Part shown: one piece after another, positions 44,010 through 57,164 of the stretch
Layout: every line of letters starts with the position of its first letter
Numbering within the stretch: position 1 is the stretch's first letter
Source of the DNA: Diospyros lotus
Lineage: Eukaryota; Streptophyta; Magnoliopsida; Ericales; Ebenaceae
Assembly (NCBI RefSeq): GCF_014633365.1
Contig: NC_068351.1
Span: 13,646,907-13,710,906 of the forward strand
Length of the DNA: 64,000 nt
Direction of reading: 5' to 3'
Notes under the pieces: model-generated
What the model saw: the letters and a program-made list of their open reading frames with translations, nothing else
Told to the model about the DNA's origin: nothing
Databases searched by the model: none
Translations under genes and position numbers: made by a program

Positions 44010-46260
44010 GGGAATCTCCCCACCTTTTTCCCTTCCCCTAGAGAGGGAATAGATAAAAAAAAAAAGAACAAAAGAAATAAATACTTTAATAGCAATAAAA
44101 TAACAAAGAGGGAATAAATAATTGAAAACTTGGATGAAACTTTGGTAGAGGAACAAGAAATTTAGAATGACAATGTCAATGAACAATGTAAAAAGATTGA
44201 TGAATTGAATGAATATAAAGATGATCACGTTGATGTCATGACTAGTTGGATTGAATTAGAAACAAAACTATGAAAAAATAAAACAATTAATCAAAGTATG
44301 CAGATTGAAATCAATAAAGAAAGAGAACATTGGAGATAAGTGTTGAAAAGAATAAGAGTTGTTGTTCAAATATTGGCAAAAAATAACTTGGCATTTCGAG
44401 GAGATTGTGAGAAGGTTTATGTGGAAAACAATGTTCTTTTTTTTTTTCAAATGATTGCTAAATTTGATCCGATTATGAAAGAACACATTTGGTATATTTA
44501 AGTACGCGAGACTTATTATACATATCTAGGCCCTAAAATTCAGAATGAATTGATACAAATGTTGGCAAATGAGGTGAAAAGTTAAATTGTCAGAAAAGTT
44601 AAATAAGCAAAATATTTTTCAGTCATATTAGATTTTACTCCAAATGCTAGTCACGAAGAACAAATGTCTCTTGTAATACGATGTGTGAATAATTCAACAA
44701 ACTCTATAATGGTAGAAGAATATTGGGTAGAGTTTTTGAAGGTTGATGATACATCAAGATTTGGACTTTTTACTGAGCTTAAAAACATGTTGACCAATCT
44801 GGAGTTTGACATTGACGATATAAAAGGTTAGGGGTATGACAACAGATCTAATATGAAATAGAAGTATAAAAGTGTATAGACAAGACTACTTGAAATAAAT
44901 CTGAGGGCTTTTTATACTCTATGTGGTTGTCATAGTCTTAATTTGACATTATGTGACATGGCAAATTGTTGTCCTAAAATTATCTCATTTTTTGGAGTGA
45001 TGCAATGCATCTATACATTGTTTTTTTCTTCTACGAAGTAGTGAAAAATTTTCAACAATCGTGTGAAAGGTCTTACACTTAAGTTATTGTCACAAATATG
45101 TTGGAAAAGTCATGTTGAAAGTGTTAGGCCTATAAAAGAGTAAATTGTACAAATAAGAAATGTTTTATTTGACTTGGTAGATACTAGCGAAGATCTTAAA
45201 ATAAAAAGCAAAGCTGAGTCCTTAGCAACATATGAACTTCAAAATTTTGAGTTCTTGCTTGGCATGGTAATTTGGTACAAGTTATTACATGCAATCAACA
45301 TTGTAAGTAAATTTCTTTAATCTGAAAATATGGATATTGATGTTATTATCAGTCTTTTAGAAAGACTTCTTTTATTTCTTGATGACTATAGAAAATCTGG
45401 ATTTCATAAGGTTATGATTGAAGCGAAACAAATGGTAAATGAAATAGGAGTTGAAGTTGTATTTCAAGAAAAATGCATGATTCGAAGAAAAAAATAATTT
45501 GATGAGGATGACAATAATGAGGTAACACAATCAGCAAATGAGGATGGCAATGATGAGGTAACACAATTAGTAGAATATTCTTTTAGAGTAAATTATTTCC
45601 TCTTCATAATTGATCAAACTCGTTCTTCATTTCAAATTAGATTTAAACAATTCCAAAAATATGAGAAAACATTTGAATTTTTGTTTACGTTGGAGAGGCT
45701 GAAATGTGCTGATGATGATATTGCTGGGGTATTGTAAGATTCTTGAAAAAATCTTAATGCATAATGATCATTCCGATATTGATGGAGATGATTTGTTTTC
45801 AGAGTTGATAGTCTTGAAATACTCTTTACCTAGAGAAACAAAAAAAATAATCGATGTGCTGAGCTATTTGAAGAGAATGGATGGGTATTTCCCAAATGTT
45901 TGTATTGCTTATAGAATTTTGTTTACTATACAAGTTACAGTTGCATTTGCAGAAAGAAATTTCTCCTAGTTGAAGTTGATCATGACTTATATCTGCTCAA
46001 TTATGTCACAAGACATATTGAATAGATTGGCTATGTTGTCTATTGAGAAAAAAATGCTCGAACAACTTGATTGATATTTTCACCTCTAAAATTATAAGAA
46101 GAGTAGTTTTTAATTGATTATTTAGAAAATTTTTGATTTTATTCTTTGATATGATATGAATATTTATTTATTTTTTTAATACTTTATTATAAATAAAATA
46201 AAATTTGAATGTATATTACAATTTGGGTGGCCCATTTTTATATTTTGACTTAGGGCCTCA
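44010..46260 (+). pseudogene. Broken hAT transposase, ZMYM1-like group
   Basis: Decayed frames follow the order of plant hAT proteins of the zinc-finger-MYM-1-like type: NLAFRGDCEKVY (44390), [20 protein letters not shown] (44620-44700), [21 protein letters not shown] (44780), FYTLCGCHSLNL..DMANCCP, FFGVMQ, RWKSHVESVRPIK and ATYELQNFEFLLGMVIWY. They end with the hAT dimerisation motif AYRILFTIQVTVAFAERNFS (45905-45968). At least a dozen in-frame stops and several frame shifts occur, and the N-terminal zinc finger is missing. Known autonomous relatives carry an N-terminal TTF-type finger before the DDE core. The 3' end fits GGGCCTCAAAATCTC at about 46252. Confidence 0.85.
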
Positions 46261-48327
46261 AAATCTCATATATGACATTGATTACTTTGAACTTTGAAGG
46301 ATCGATCATCACTTTGTAGTTGGAGCTTGCTTTGTTGTACCTAGGAGGATGTAGGTGGTTGTAAATGTTGTACATTGTAACAATGTTGTAAATGTTGCCT
46401 TTTTGAGTACTCTGTAAATTGTAACAATATATGGATTTTGCAGGTTTTGTTGTGTGTGTTGGATATGTAATGGCAATGTGGTTCAGCAGCTTGGCTAACT
46501 TAACTATCATATTTGGTACCTTCTTTCTTCTAGGAATTTGAATTTGTGAGCAACTAGCTAGACTGAAAATTAATATGCAGAGGGACGTCTTCTATTGTTA
46601 AAAATTCTCTCTTTCTAAATAAAGATGAAATATTTACATAAGAAAAACAATTCTATTCGGTATTGGCTCTTTTGAGTTGTAAAGTTATGGCTTGGTTTGG
46701 TGGTGTGACAAGTAATTTAATTTTTTGAATATTTTTGGAAGTTTATTCATAAAAAATTCTTAAAGGGTCTGACATAATAATATAATTTTTTTATTAAAGA
46801 GTTTTTAAAATTAAAAGTTTTTTTGTTAGTACTACTAGTACTTAGATGGGTGGACTCTTTTATTTGAGTAGCATTTGTTAAAATGAATAAAATAAGATTA
46901 TATTAAAATAATATTGAAATGTTGTTTAAACCAAGATATGGAATGGTCTAAATAAGATTATGAAGTATTTTAATATTTTTATTAAATTATTTATTAAATT
47001 TTTTAAAATATATTATAGAACACATGCTATTTTTTTTTAACTATATGGACCAAGATGAATTTATCCGAATAAGGATGGATAAATTTATTTAAAAAAATTT
47101 AAATAAGAAGTCACGTGACTTTTTTTTTTAAGAATTTTCAGATAAATTTAACAAATATAATAGAAAATACTTTCGTCTATAATGTTATTCATATTTCTTT
47201 TTTTTGTTTATATCTTGATTAATAAATATTATTTTTAAAAAATAATTATAATAATTAAATATTTAAGTTTCTATTACCTTTTAATAATAAAAATTAAATG
47301 AAAAACTCATAAATGTTGAGTTATTCATCATTGACATCTAATCCTCAATGAATTCCTCGTTCATTAAGGAAAACCAAATATATGTATATACAATACAATA
47401 ATAGAGGATGACTTATGTTATCCGATCCATGCATGTAAGGGGGTGGGGCTTACACTTAGGTCTACGCTCCCTCTTTAATTTTGTTCATATCGAACAAATT
47501 TTATGTTATAATATAACATTTTTCTACAATAATAATACCCAATAAGGCATTTTTTTTTTTGTTGGGTTGTGTTATGTTATGTATGGTTATTGCGATGTGT
47601 TACGTCGTGATATGCTTTAGTATTATTTTGTGAAAATAATGTTATTAAAAGTGAGATTTGATAAGTAAGTGTATTGTTGTACTTATTAATGTTAAAATTA
47701 TAATATAATTTTTAAAAGTGATAAGTTTCACTAAAAAAATTATGTTTTTTAGAAAAGTAGTGGCCTAACTTTTTTTTTTTTAAAAAATAAACCATACTTC
47801 AAAAGGATAACAATACTTTACTAAATTATTGCGATTCAAAAGCACAATAATATTAAATAAACTTTAAGAATAATGTTATTTGTTCTACTTGATAGGATAG
47901 TGATTGAAAAACTGAGTAATTCCCAAACTCATGTGATTTGTTAAATTTTGATTAATCTATTAAATATTAAAAGTTAAATTTAAGGAATCAAGTACTAACC
48001 CTGGAGCGGGTTTGGGGAACCCAAATGGTTACCCAAAAGTTTATCCATAATCATAAATGCTAGTTCTACTACATGAAGTTAATGTTTAAAAGAGAAAAGT
48101 CTGAGAAATTTGCCACTGGATTTCCCTACCACTGTCTATGTTTAAAATGCCTTCCTTTACATTGATTTTAGTAAGTATTGTGTACTTTTTATACAATAAA
48201 ACTTTCATGTAAAATTATCAAATAAGATCAAATGTCATTAACACATTAAAATGCCTAAAAAGACAAAAATACCCTTCTTCCTTTTCATTTGGTAGTCTTC
48301 CTCAACCAATAGTTTTCTTTTAGGAGA
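46261..48327. other. Intergenic DNA
   Basis: AT-rich. No gene or delimited element recognised in 2 kb apart from poly-T runs. Confidence 0.6.
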
Positions 48328-48833
48328 AGAATGATATTTTTGTAAATATTCCTTCTAGCCGGTTGGCAAGATTGGCTGCAATAGCAGAGAAATGTCGCGG
48401 TCTGTCGATGATGACTAGCACATGCAAGCACTTCGACACTCAAGTCAGTGAGAGTTCAAAGTAACAGAGTATGGGTAAGTCTTGAAAAGAGCATATCTTG
48501 ACCTGTGATCAGCCTAATTTATAAAGAGATGAAACGCCTTAAGTGTTGCCAATCATTGTGGGAGAATAGAGAGTCAAGATGCACGATAGTGATAGGGACA
48601 ATCCTCGAGGATCTCAGATTCGTTGAAGATTATGGACTAATAAAGATCAACGTGCAAGTTGCTCGGAGTTAATAGGATCTGTTATTGATGCAAGAATCTC
48701 GACTTATATGGAAAGGTTATCAGAGCTTGTTGGGCTGAATTTTAATCAAAGGCTGGGCTCGATGCCAAGCTATGGGCCCATGGCCCAATGGGTTAGTACG
48801 GTCTAGTAAATATTTTCAATATTTTGAGTATGT
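48328..48833 (-). repeat. LTR-like block, minus orientation
   Basis: On the minus strand: opening TGTAACATACTC, a TTTATAAATTAG box, then CTGACTTGAGTGTCGAAGTG, the U5 word of many plant gypsy LTRs (ACTTGAGCGTCGGAGTG). The sister block 56142-56570 shares this order. No clean target duplication was found. Confidence 0.55.
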
Positions 48834-49495
48834 TACATCATTTTTAAGTGACTTAATATCACTATCCTTTTGTATATATATATTATCATAAAATCAAATT
48901 TCTTTTGTTTCACGAGTGCACACCAAGTAATATGAATCTATATAACGACGTTGTCACTTCCCACCAAATAAATGATCGATTTACATGTATTGACTAACAC
49001 ATTGTTAGCAGCCCCCATATTATATTATTGAGAGTGACATCAAGGATAATATTTTTTACCATTACTTATAATATTATTTTTTCAAATTTTCCTAAAGTTT
49101 TTATTCAATTAATGCAAAATTTACGTAGCAATCCATAACATTGACAGTTTGATCAATGCCAACAAATCTCATATTGCTTACTAGGGATTAAATCTGTCTC
49201 CGAGCACAGAATCGTCAATTTCGATTGTCTGTCTTGATATGCACGATCTTGTAAACTATAATTTGAATTCTAAATTTATTGAATATGCACCCAAAAAATA
49301 ATAAATGCATCTCATTATAAAAATCAACCAATAAGATATCACTTTTGTACTCAAATCAAATGAACATTAATAGATTGAATAATTAACAAAGAGTTAATTA
49401 GCTTAATTTATTTAATTTAAATTGTGTTGTGCCATAAAAATTTGATAGGAAAAAAAAATGAGGAATTTTTTAAAAATTAAAAAATTCTACGAAGG
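48834..49495. other. Intergenic DNA
   Basis: AT-rich. Nothing recognised. Confidence 0.55.
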
Positions 49496-50392
49496 AAGTT
49501 AGCAGTGAGGGCTAGCCTTGTGGCAGGTGCTGGCCGCGAAGGCCAAGCCTTGCGGCAACTTGTCGCAAAGGTAAGCCTCACTGCAGAAGTTGGTCGCGAT
49601 GGTCAGCCTCGCGGCAAAGCTAGTCGCAAGTGCCAGCTTCGCGGTAGGGCTGGTCACGAGCTGCCTCTTGACATCGGGGCTAGCCTTGCAACAGCCTGTC
49701 GCGAGCTACCTTGCTACGAGCTACCTCGCGACAAATTCATGGCAATCTCCCATTTTTTGTTAAATTTGGCCCCATTTAGTGAGCGCCACGTGTCATCACC
49801 AGCCATTATTAAGAATCGTGTACTATAAATACCCAACTACAAGGAGTTAAAGAGAACTTCTGATTTCTGTCAAATTTCAACACATTGATTGCATTTTCAC
49901 TGTTTTTGAAAATAGTTATTTGCTTCCGATACTAACTTAGGCATCGGAGGGTCATCGCAGGCGAAGATTATTGCGAGTCTTCTAATCCATTTCTGAGTAT
50001 ATCAATAGAGCAAAATTCTTACGGCGAGACCTTGTGCCAAAAGAAAAACCTTGTGACGAGATCTTGTGGCGGAGAAAAAATCTTGCGGTGAGACCTTGTG
50101 GCGGAGGTAAAAACTTGAGGTGAGACCTTGTGGCAAAGATAAAAACCTTGATATGAGATGTTGTGGTAAATAAAAAAGCTTACGACAAGACCTTGTGGCG
50201 GAGGAAAAACCTTGCGACGAAACCTTGTGGCGAAGTCAAGACTTTGTGGCAAAGGAAAATCCTTGCAACAAGACAAATCCTAGTGGCAAAATTCTTGTGG
50301 CGAGCACCCTTGCGGCAAGCTCGTTTGAGACAACTTTTCTTACGACAATCTCATTTCACCCGACATTGAGCTTGCACGGACCCCATATCATA
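49496..50392 (+). repeat. LTR-like block with CGCGAC/TTGTGGCGA minisatellites
   Basis: 49500-49740 iterates GCCTCGCGGCAA/GTCGCGA words. An ACTATAAATACCC box lies at about 49823, then CTAACTTAGGCATCGGAGGG (49935), the U5 word of plant gypsy LTRs. 50020-50340 iterates AACCTTGTGGCGAGACCTTG-like units of ~30 bp. The order U3 array, TATA, U5 word, second array suggests one LTR whose U3 and U5 both carry minisatellites. The partner LTR is not in the window. Confidence 0.6.
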
Positions 50393-51135
50393 AATTTTAA
50401 TTATTATATTTTTTACGACAACAAATTGAATAATGACTAACCATGACGTTCTAAACATTGCAATTAGCCTTTCACTTTACAAATTTTTGGCTGCATAAAC
50501 TATTAATTATACTAAGTAATTTCTTAAAATAGTCAATTTACCCTCTTTGACTATTATTTTCTCTCTTTCCTTTGTGAACACTAACCACTAAAAAAAATAG
50601 TAAACCCTTTTGTTCTTATTTAGATATAACAATGAATATAGTTGATTAAAAACGTTATCATCAAATTATTTGAATATATAAAAATAAGAAAATAATCTTA
50701 GAACACGAGAAAATTCTCGCGCAAATATTCCAATATTTAAGTCAGACATTAAAAATAATAAAATCTATGTTAAAACTAATATCAAAGACGCATATTTTTA
50801 GAAATAAGTGATTGCTTATTTTTAGAAAAATGTTGAGTAATCTTAATTAATTTGGAATTAAACTTCTTACAAATAACGTCTATCTTGACATTCTGAAACC
50901 CGTTAGAATTAGAATACATGTAACATCTATCTTTATATTTTTTCAATTCATTAGGATTGGAGATTCTTATAGATGGTATTTATCCTCATATTTTATAATC
51001 TTTTTATAATTAGAATTTTTTATGAATAATTATTTACCTTTTCAAAAAAAAATTCAAATGTTGAAATTATCTAATTTACACGTTGCATGGGACCCCTCAC
51101 AGGTGAAAAATTTACTCATTTTAGCTCAAAAAGAT
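50393..51135. other. Intergenic AT-rich DNA
   Basis: No gene seen. Confidence 0.6.
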
Positions 51136-51143
51136 ATTTTAAA

Positions 51144-51632
51144 TAGGGGTGTGTACGGTGCAGTTTGTCCTGTCTGAACCATTTTTAGCAAGCCAAATAG
51201 CTAGTGCGATTTTCTGATCAAACTAGACCGCGGTCTGGTTTGGTGCGGTTTATCAGGGTTTGAAAATAACTATTGACAACATATAATATATTATAAAAAT
51301 ATTAGAAAGAATAATTATATATTATTATAAACTATTATAATTTATTAGCAATTATAATAGTTATATATTATTATAAACTTGTTATATATTATTATAAAAA
51401 TATAAGGTGATTTTTATAATAATAATAGGGGCTGTTGGGGTGATTTTTATAATAATATATTTTTTTATATTTTCTTGGACGGTTTGGTTTTAAACCAAAT
51501 TGCCAATCATACAAATCGCAAATCGTGCGGTTTGTACAACCATCAAATCGTTTTGGACCACAAAAAAAAAAAAAATCGGCTGGTTTGGTTTGGCCGGTTT
51601 TCACGGTGCACCAATTTTTTTGAACACCCCTA
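51144..51632. mobile_element. hAT-type MITE with 8-bp target duplication
   Basis: The ends are TAGGGGTGTGTACGGTGCAG and the complement-like CACGGTGCACCA..GAACACCCCTA. They are flanked by ATTTTAAA (51136-51143) and ATTTTAAG (51633-51640), an 8-bp duplication with one mismatch, the hAT length. The 489-bp interior is AT-rich with GGTTTGG words and has no transposase. Confidence 0.85.
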
Positions 51633-51640
51633 ATTTTAAG

Positions 51641-52600
51641 TTATTGGACTCTTAATACGCCTTTGCTCATAACACAACACATTTCATCTGAGAACAAAAA
51701 TTGACCAACAACCATTGTCGTTCCTTTCTTTCCCTTTCCCTATCTCAAAATGTTGTTGATTCACACCAACTAAATTTGTCGTCATTGTTTGGACAGTTCA
51801 ATTCTTAATTAAGCAGATTAAACTTAAATTATATAAATGAAACTTCAATTATTGATCTAGTTGAACTGTTCAAAGTTTCTTGTTAACCAAATAAACCGAA
51901 TCGGTTAAAGGAAACTTCAGTTTGATTGATTAATTAAACAAACCTAACTTTAAAAATGATGCATATTTTCATTTTTTTTAACTTGATATAGCTAAATAGA
52001 AACTTATTTAGTTAATAACAATTCAAAATATCAATAGTTATAAACAAAAGGTAAAATATCAAACAAATTATATTACAATATTTAACACAAAACTAAGTTA
52101 AGAACGCAAACATTTTGTTATAGTTTGGTCTATTTGGTTATTTGATTATTTCAAATTGAACCGAACTAATAAAAAAAAACAAATTGTACTAAAAGACTAT
52201 TCAAATTGAACAACAATTTTAGTGGATTCAATTCAATTAGTTTAGTTAACTTAAAACTTTTGCTCTCTCTTCCTATAACCCCAGCGTCATTGGGCTAGAG
52301 CTTTGGTAATTGTTGGAGCTTTTTGTTTCTTTAATTTTAATAATTATATTATTTTTATATTTTTTTATGAAAAAATATATTTTTAATTTAAAAAATTATT
52401 TTCTACATTTATAATATATGTTACTATAGTTTTAAAAAATATATATTTTTAGTTTATAATTAGATTTTCAATATTTTTTAGAGAGAGGAAAGAAGAGAGG
52501 AAAAAGAATGGAGATAGAAGGTAAAATGGTCATTTGACATTGAAATTTAACAAGGGAGATTTTTATTATTTCTAAAAGATAATGTTTGGGCCCGCTCTCA
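51641..52600. other. Intergenic AT-rich DNA
   Basis: Nothing recognised apart from poly-A/T runs. Confidence 0.6.
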
Positions 52601-53509
52601 AATTATCCGCTAGTATAGGAAATTCGTGAGAGAATCCATACAAGATGAATACAGATACAAACATCTCTTAACATTTGGCAAAATTTCTTTTCATTTCCAT
52701 ATTTTTTCACTATCAACGGGAGCCAAAATAAACATTATACACTTAGGTTTACAACCCATACATTTTTAAAATTTAAGGGTATCAAGCCTTTAATTACAAA
52801 ATGGAACCCTCTAATCATGCCCTCAAACTACACCCATGGATCTTCGAGGTTGGGACATCTCTGTACACATCTATCTAAGACTCGCCCCAACTAATTGTCT
52901 TCCACTTACCTGGAATGACAAAGAAGCAAGGGTGAGCCACAAGGCTTAGCAACCATATAACAAAAAGAAACGTCAATAGGATAACAAATGAAGGCATGAA
53001 CAATTCAGAGTCAAGAAAAAACATAATTCCGATAACTAAACCTCACTTGAATCCATGCCTTCTATGCTTGACAACCTCATCTCCCAAGAATATAATTTCT
53101 TACTTTCTATCGAAATACATTTTCGAATTGAGCCATAAGGCTCGACAAGTGTTTATAAACCATGAAAGTTGGATATGACCAAACTTCTTTGAAAATCATT
53201 CATATCATACCACATGTAGACATACACCAATCCCAGAAGCATAGATGACACACAATCAATGCCATATAGTTATATCGCACGATACCCAGTCATAACATTA
53301 ATGCATGGATGCACACATAATGCACACATAGCATTCTTGGGGCCCACATAAAAGAAATGCACATAATGGCGCTCAAGACCCCTGTATACAATCCTGTTAT
53401 AGCCAAAGGCAGGCTGCCAAAATAAGAACATGAGCCCAAGGCTCTCATCTCACATCCATCACTATCGTCATCATGTGCCACATCACTCACAATCTCATCG
53501 AGATCATAA

Positions 53510-53640
53510 GCTGTTGTGGGCCTCCACCCACAGTTTTACGCATCACAAGATCCAACTACTGTGGGCCTCCACCCATAGTCTTACGCATCACAGGATCTAA
53601 CTATTGTAGGCCTCCACCCACAATCTTACGCACCACAAGT
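53510..53640. repeat. 43-bp tandem repeat, three units
   Basis: GGGCCTCCACCCACAGTTTT, then ACGCATCACAAGATCCAACT, recur three times, the second and third with a few changes. Confidence 0.9.
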
Positions 53641-54487
53641 ACAAGCCCATTTCCACCACCATCACTACCATGCGCAAAGGAACCATGTAATGTAACATAT
53701 AAGGAATGCAATGGCTCTTGCAGCATTAACGTGATGACCAGGCCTCCATAAGCCAAGCATCAGGCCATGCTATGCCCACGTAAGAATCCACACACACGAA
53801 TGCCCTAATGCATATGCTCGCCTATCATACACAAGTCAGCACTCACCGGCCAACCGTGTTATGCCAATGCTCACGCTCCAATCACATACAAAGCATGACC
53901 CCCCAATGAATGCAACCCATGATCCAACATCACAAAGTGAGACAATAAAGAAACACAATGTCATGCAACACAACTACTAACCATACTATGATTAATGGCA
54001 TTCATACATCCTCATTTGATTTTCCATTAGAGCTCTTGGCTCTTCCACACATTTCATATTGATTAAGGGCAATTGTTCATATAACGATAGTTATGCATCA
54101 AGTATGAGTTACTTGGACATGCTAACCAAGATCACTTCTTATTAACTTCCCAAAGGATTATCATCATGCTTCCTTATGTAACTCAATTACACTCTTATCT
54201 TCTGAACCTCATGAATATACATATAGGTGCCTTCAACCATAATTTATCATTATAGAGGATTGAGGGATATCAAATGAAGCATTTAATAACATTTTACTTT
54301 AGCCATCTTACTTGCTTTTCATTAAGAAGAGACTTAACCCCTTGAAATCATAACCAAAATATATAATATTATATATCAAATTGAATCCCTCGAAGTCTAG
54401 TTTATGACGCTTCAAACGGATGGCAAATCCGAGTTCTATATCAAAAGTTATGGCCAAAACAACGAGACATGCGCAGAGTAGTCAAGT

Positions 54488-54550
54488 TGTGACCGAGTCG
54501 ACTCGACGGAAATCCGAGTCGACTCACTAGAAACCGAGTCGACTTGGCCG
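54488..54550. repeat. CCGAGTCGACT repeats
   Basis: CCGAGTCGACTCGAC, CCGAGTCGACTCACT and CCGAGTCGACTTGGC occur within 60 bp. Such words are common in long gypsy LTRs. Confidence 0.8.
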
Positions 54551-55690
54551 AGAATGATCAAAAAAACCACACAAATAGCTCAAAATGGCCACCAAACACT
54601 CCAAAACTCACATTCTAGTTTCCTAATCCATCAAAGTCATTTCTTAAAGGAAGAATGGGGTGATCAAATCCCAACGAAACCATCAACAAGACCCAACAAA
54701 GACTCGGCACAACTTGAGATTTGACGAAAATGAAAACAACAACTTCCATCAATACGAAAAATCATTTTTACATCAAAGGATGAAATACCAATATATATCT
54801 TTGACAATACAACCAAAAGATAGAAAGAACTTGCAAAATATAGAAACAAAGAGTGTAAGAGGAACTTGCCTTAAAAGAAAACCGAAGAAGCTTGCCCGGA
54901 TGCCAACGATCCATCATCTTGAAGCTCCAAATATAAACGAAAAATGGAAGAAGAAGAAGAAGAATGAAGGAAGCAAGGAGAAGCAAGGGAAATGGCTTAC
55001 CCGGCCACCCCCACCTGCCCCCATCAACCCCAACTCTCTCATTTTCTCTTCATATTTCACCCTCACTTACACACACACAACTCACAAATATCCAAACCCA
55101 TTCTTATCTTTTGCCATTTCTGTTTTTCTTTCCTATTTTCTTTATTCAACCCCATTATGAAATTCCCTAATTGCCTTCACCTTTTTCAATAAAGTAAGGA
55201 CTATTTAATCACTTTGCATTTTACATTTTATTTTTTATTTTTTTTAATCCACATAAAACACAATATATATATATATATAACTTCATTTATTTAAAAACAA
55301 GCATTATGCACATGGGCCCAAGCCCAACACATTCTTAAACCCAATGGGCACTCTTTCACTTGGGATACAACTCATTTCATTTCAATTCAATTAAATATAT
55401 CACAATACACATGGGCTTAGGATCAATTAAATAAAATGACCCACTTCCATTTTAGGCCCATGGGTTTTCTCTAAACCCATCACTTCCATTGGCCTTAAAC
55501 ACTTGGCCCTAAACACTTGGCCCAAGTCCACTTCCATTTAATTTAAACACATACATTTATTTACATATATTTGCCACATAAAATATTACTCATATTTAAT
55601 TTAATAGAGCAAATTTCTCAATTCTCATAAATAAAATATTAATAACTCCTAGACCCATTAATAGACCCATTAACGGGTCGTTATAAATAA

Positions 55691-56141
55691 AGGGTACGTT
55701 CTGCAATTAAAAAAAAATTAGGGGTGATTATTGAAATTTACTAGATGAAGATTTAAAATTTAAGATAAATAATTTAATATTATTTTCGATTCCCTATAAT
55801 TTCTATTGATTGATAATAAATATATCGTTTTTTAAAATATTTTATCAATCAATAAAATTATTTGAGTGCTAAAAAGAACATGTACAATTGTATTTTGTCT
55901 TAAAATAAAATATATTATATACGCCTTGACATATATAAAAATTAGGGCATGTTGAATTTAAAAAAAAAAAATTGCGTGTTTTAATTTGAATTTTTTATTG
56001 AATAATTGAACTTTTTGTTAAAAAATAAAAATTTAATTTCTTAAATTTTCAATTTTATAATATGAATTAGAAAAATATTATTTTTGATATTTTTAAAATT
56101 TTCTAAATATAAATAATATAATTGTTTCTTTTAGCCCAAAC
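55691..56141. other. Intergenic AT-rich DNA
   Basis: No gene or element recognised. Confidence 0.55.
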
Positions 56142-56570
56142 GAGATGATTGGACAAATGGCTCTGTGTGACGGTGATCCATGCGACGGGGGGTGGCTGGC
56201 ACATGCAAGAACTCCAATACTCAAGTAAATGGGAGTTCAAAGCAACAGGATTTTTGTCAGGCTGAAAGTGAACATACTTTGCTTGATGGCTTGCTAGCTT
56301 ATATATAGGGAAAAAGGGAGGGCTCCTTGCATGTTGCTGGTTATTACAGGTGATTTGGGGTTATGGACCTCAGGATAGTTGAGGCTCGCCATGGGTGCGA
56401 GTGATCTGAGTATGACATTGATAAGATAAAGAATGTTGTTGAGCTGACGTTGATGAGAGATGGGAAATATTGCTGAGCTAACGTTGATAAGATGAGTTTT
56501 ATGGATTGGGCCCAATACTGAGTTATGGGCTTACGGTTGGGTTGGGCCCAATAGAAGTAGTACAGTTTAA
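56142..56570 (-). repeat. LTR-like block, minus orientation, sister of 48328-48833
   Basis: On the minus strand it shares GGGCCCAA words, a CTATATATAAGC box and TTACTTGAGTATTGGAGTTC followed by TTGCATGTGCCAGCC with the 48.3-kb block. Divergence is high, so they need not be two ends of the same element. Confidence 0.5.
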
Positions 56571-57164
56571 TAATTTTTTAAAATATAAAATATTAAGATA
56601 TTTTGAATTATAAAATAAAAATTAAAAAACATTTTCTAAAATGAAGCCAGCCTTTTAACTTTGACTCAACTTCAATTATTTGAACAAGGATCCAAATCCG
56701 ATTATTTATTTGGTTTCTTTCAATCTAAAGCAATGATACGGTTGGGACGCAGACTTAATTGAGACCTGAGAAACCAGTGAGCAGCGAGCGGCCAGTATCC
56801 CTTTTCCCTGTCCAATTCCTCTGTCCATCAGCACCAGCATCAGCCTGCCAAATTTGACTTGGAATTTGCTTAATATTACATTATTGGTTTGGACATTTTA
56901 TTCAACTGAACAGGAAAGTTGAGTGCCTTTTCTAAATAATAATTTACTCAAATTTAAATGATCAGTTGTATGCTGCCAAGTAGAGTCCACGGAGGGTTTG
57001 TTCGTTCGGCCGACAGTTTTAGTGGCTCTAATCAATTGGCCGTCACTCGATCCATTTCTTTCACGTCTTCCTGTCTCTCTGTCCTCCTAGTCATGAGCAG
57101 TTGCGCTTAGCATCATCAGTCCACCTATACCCATGCTTAAGACTCTTAGTCTCATGTAGCGTCA
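56571..57164. other. Intergenic DNA
   Basis: No gene recognised. 56700-57120 has more balanced composition but no usable frame. Confidence 0.5.

Larger units (their letters stand above)
52700..55690 (-). repeat. Large LTR-like repeat block
   Basis: Nearly 3 kb with no coding frames but higher complexity than its flanks. On the minus strand the right end reads TTATAACGACCCGTTAATGG, close to the TGTAACGNCCCG opening of long plant Ty3/gypsy (Tekay/Del-type) LTRs. Inside are short tandem repeats (next two entries). The left boundary and any target duplication are undetermined. A solo LTR is the best reading. Confidence 0.45.
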
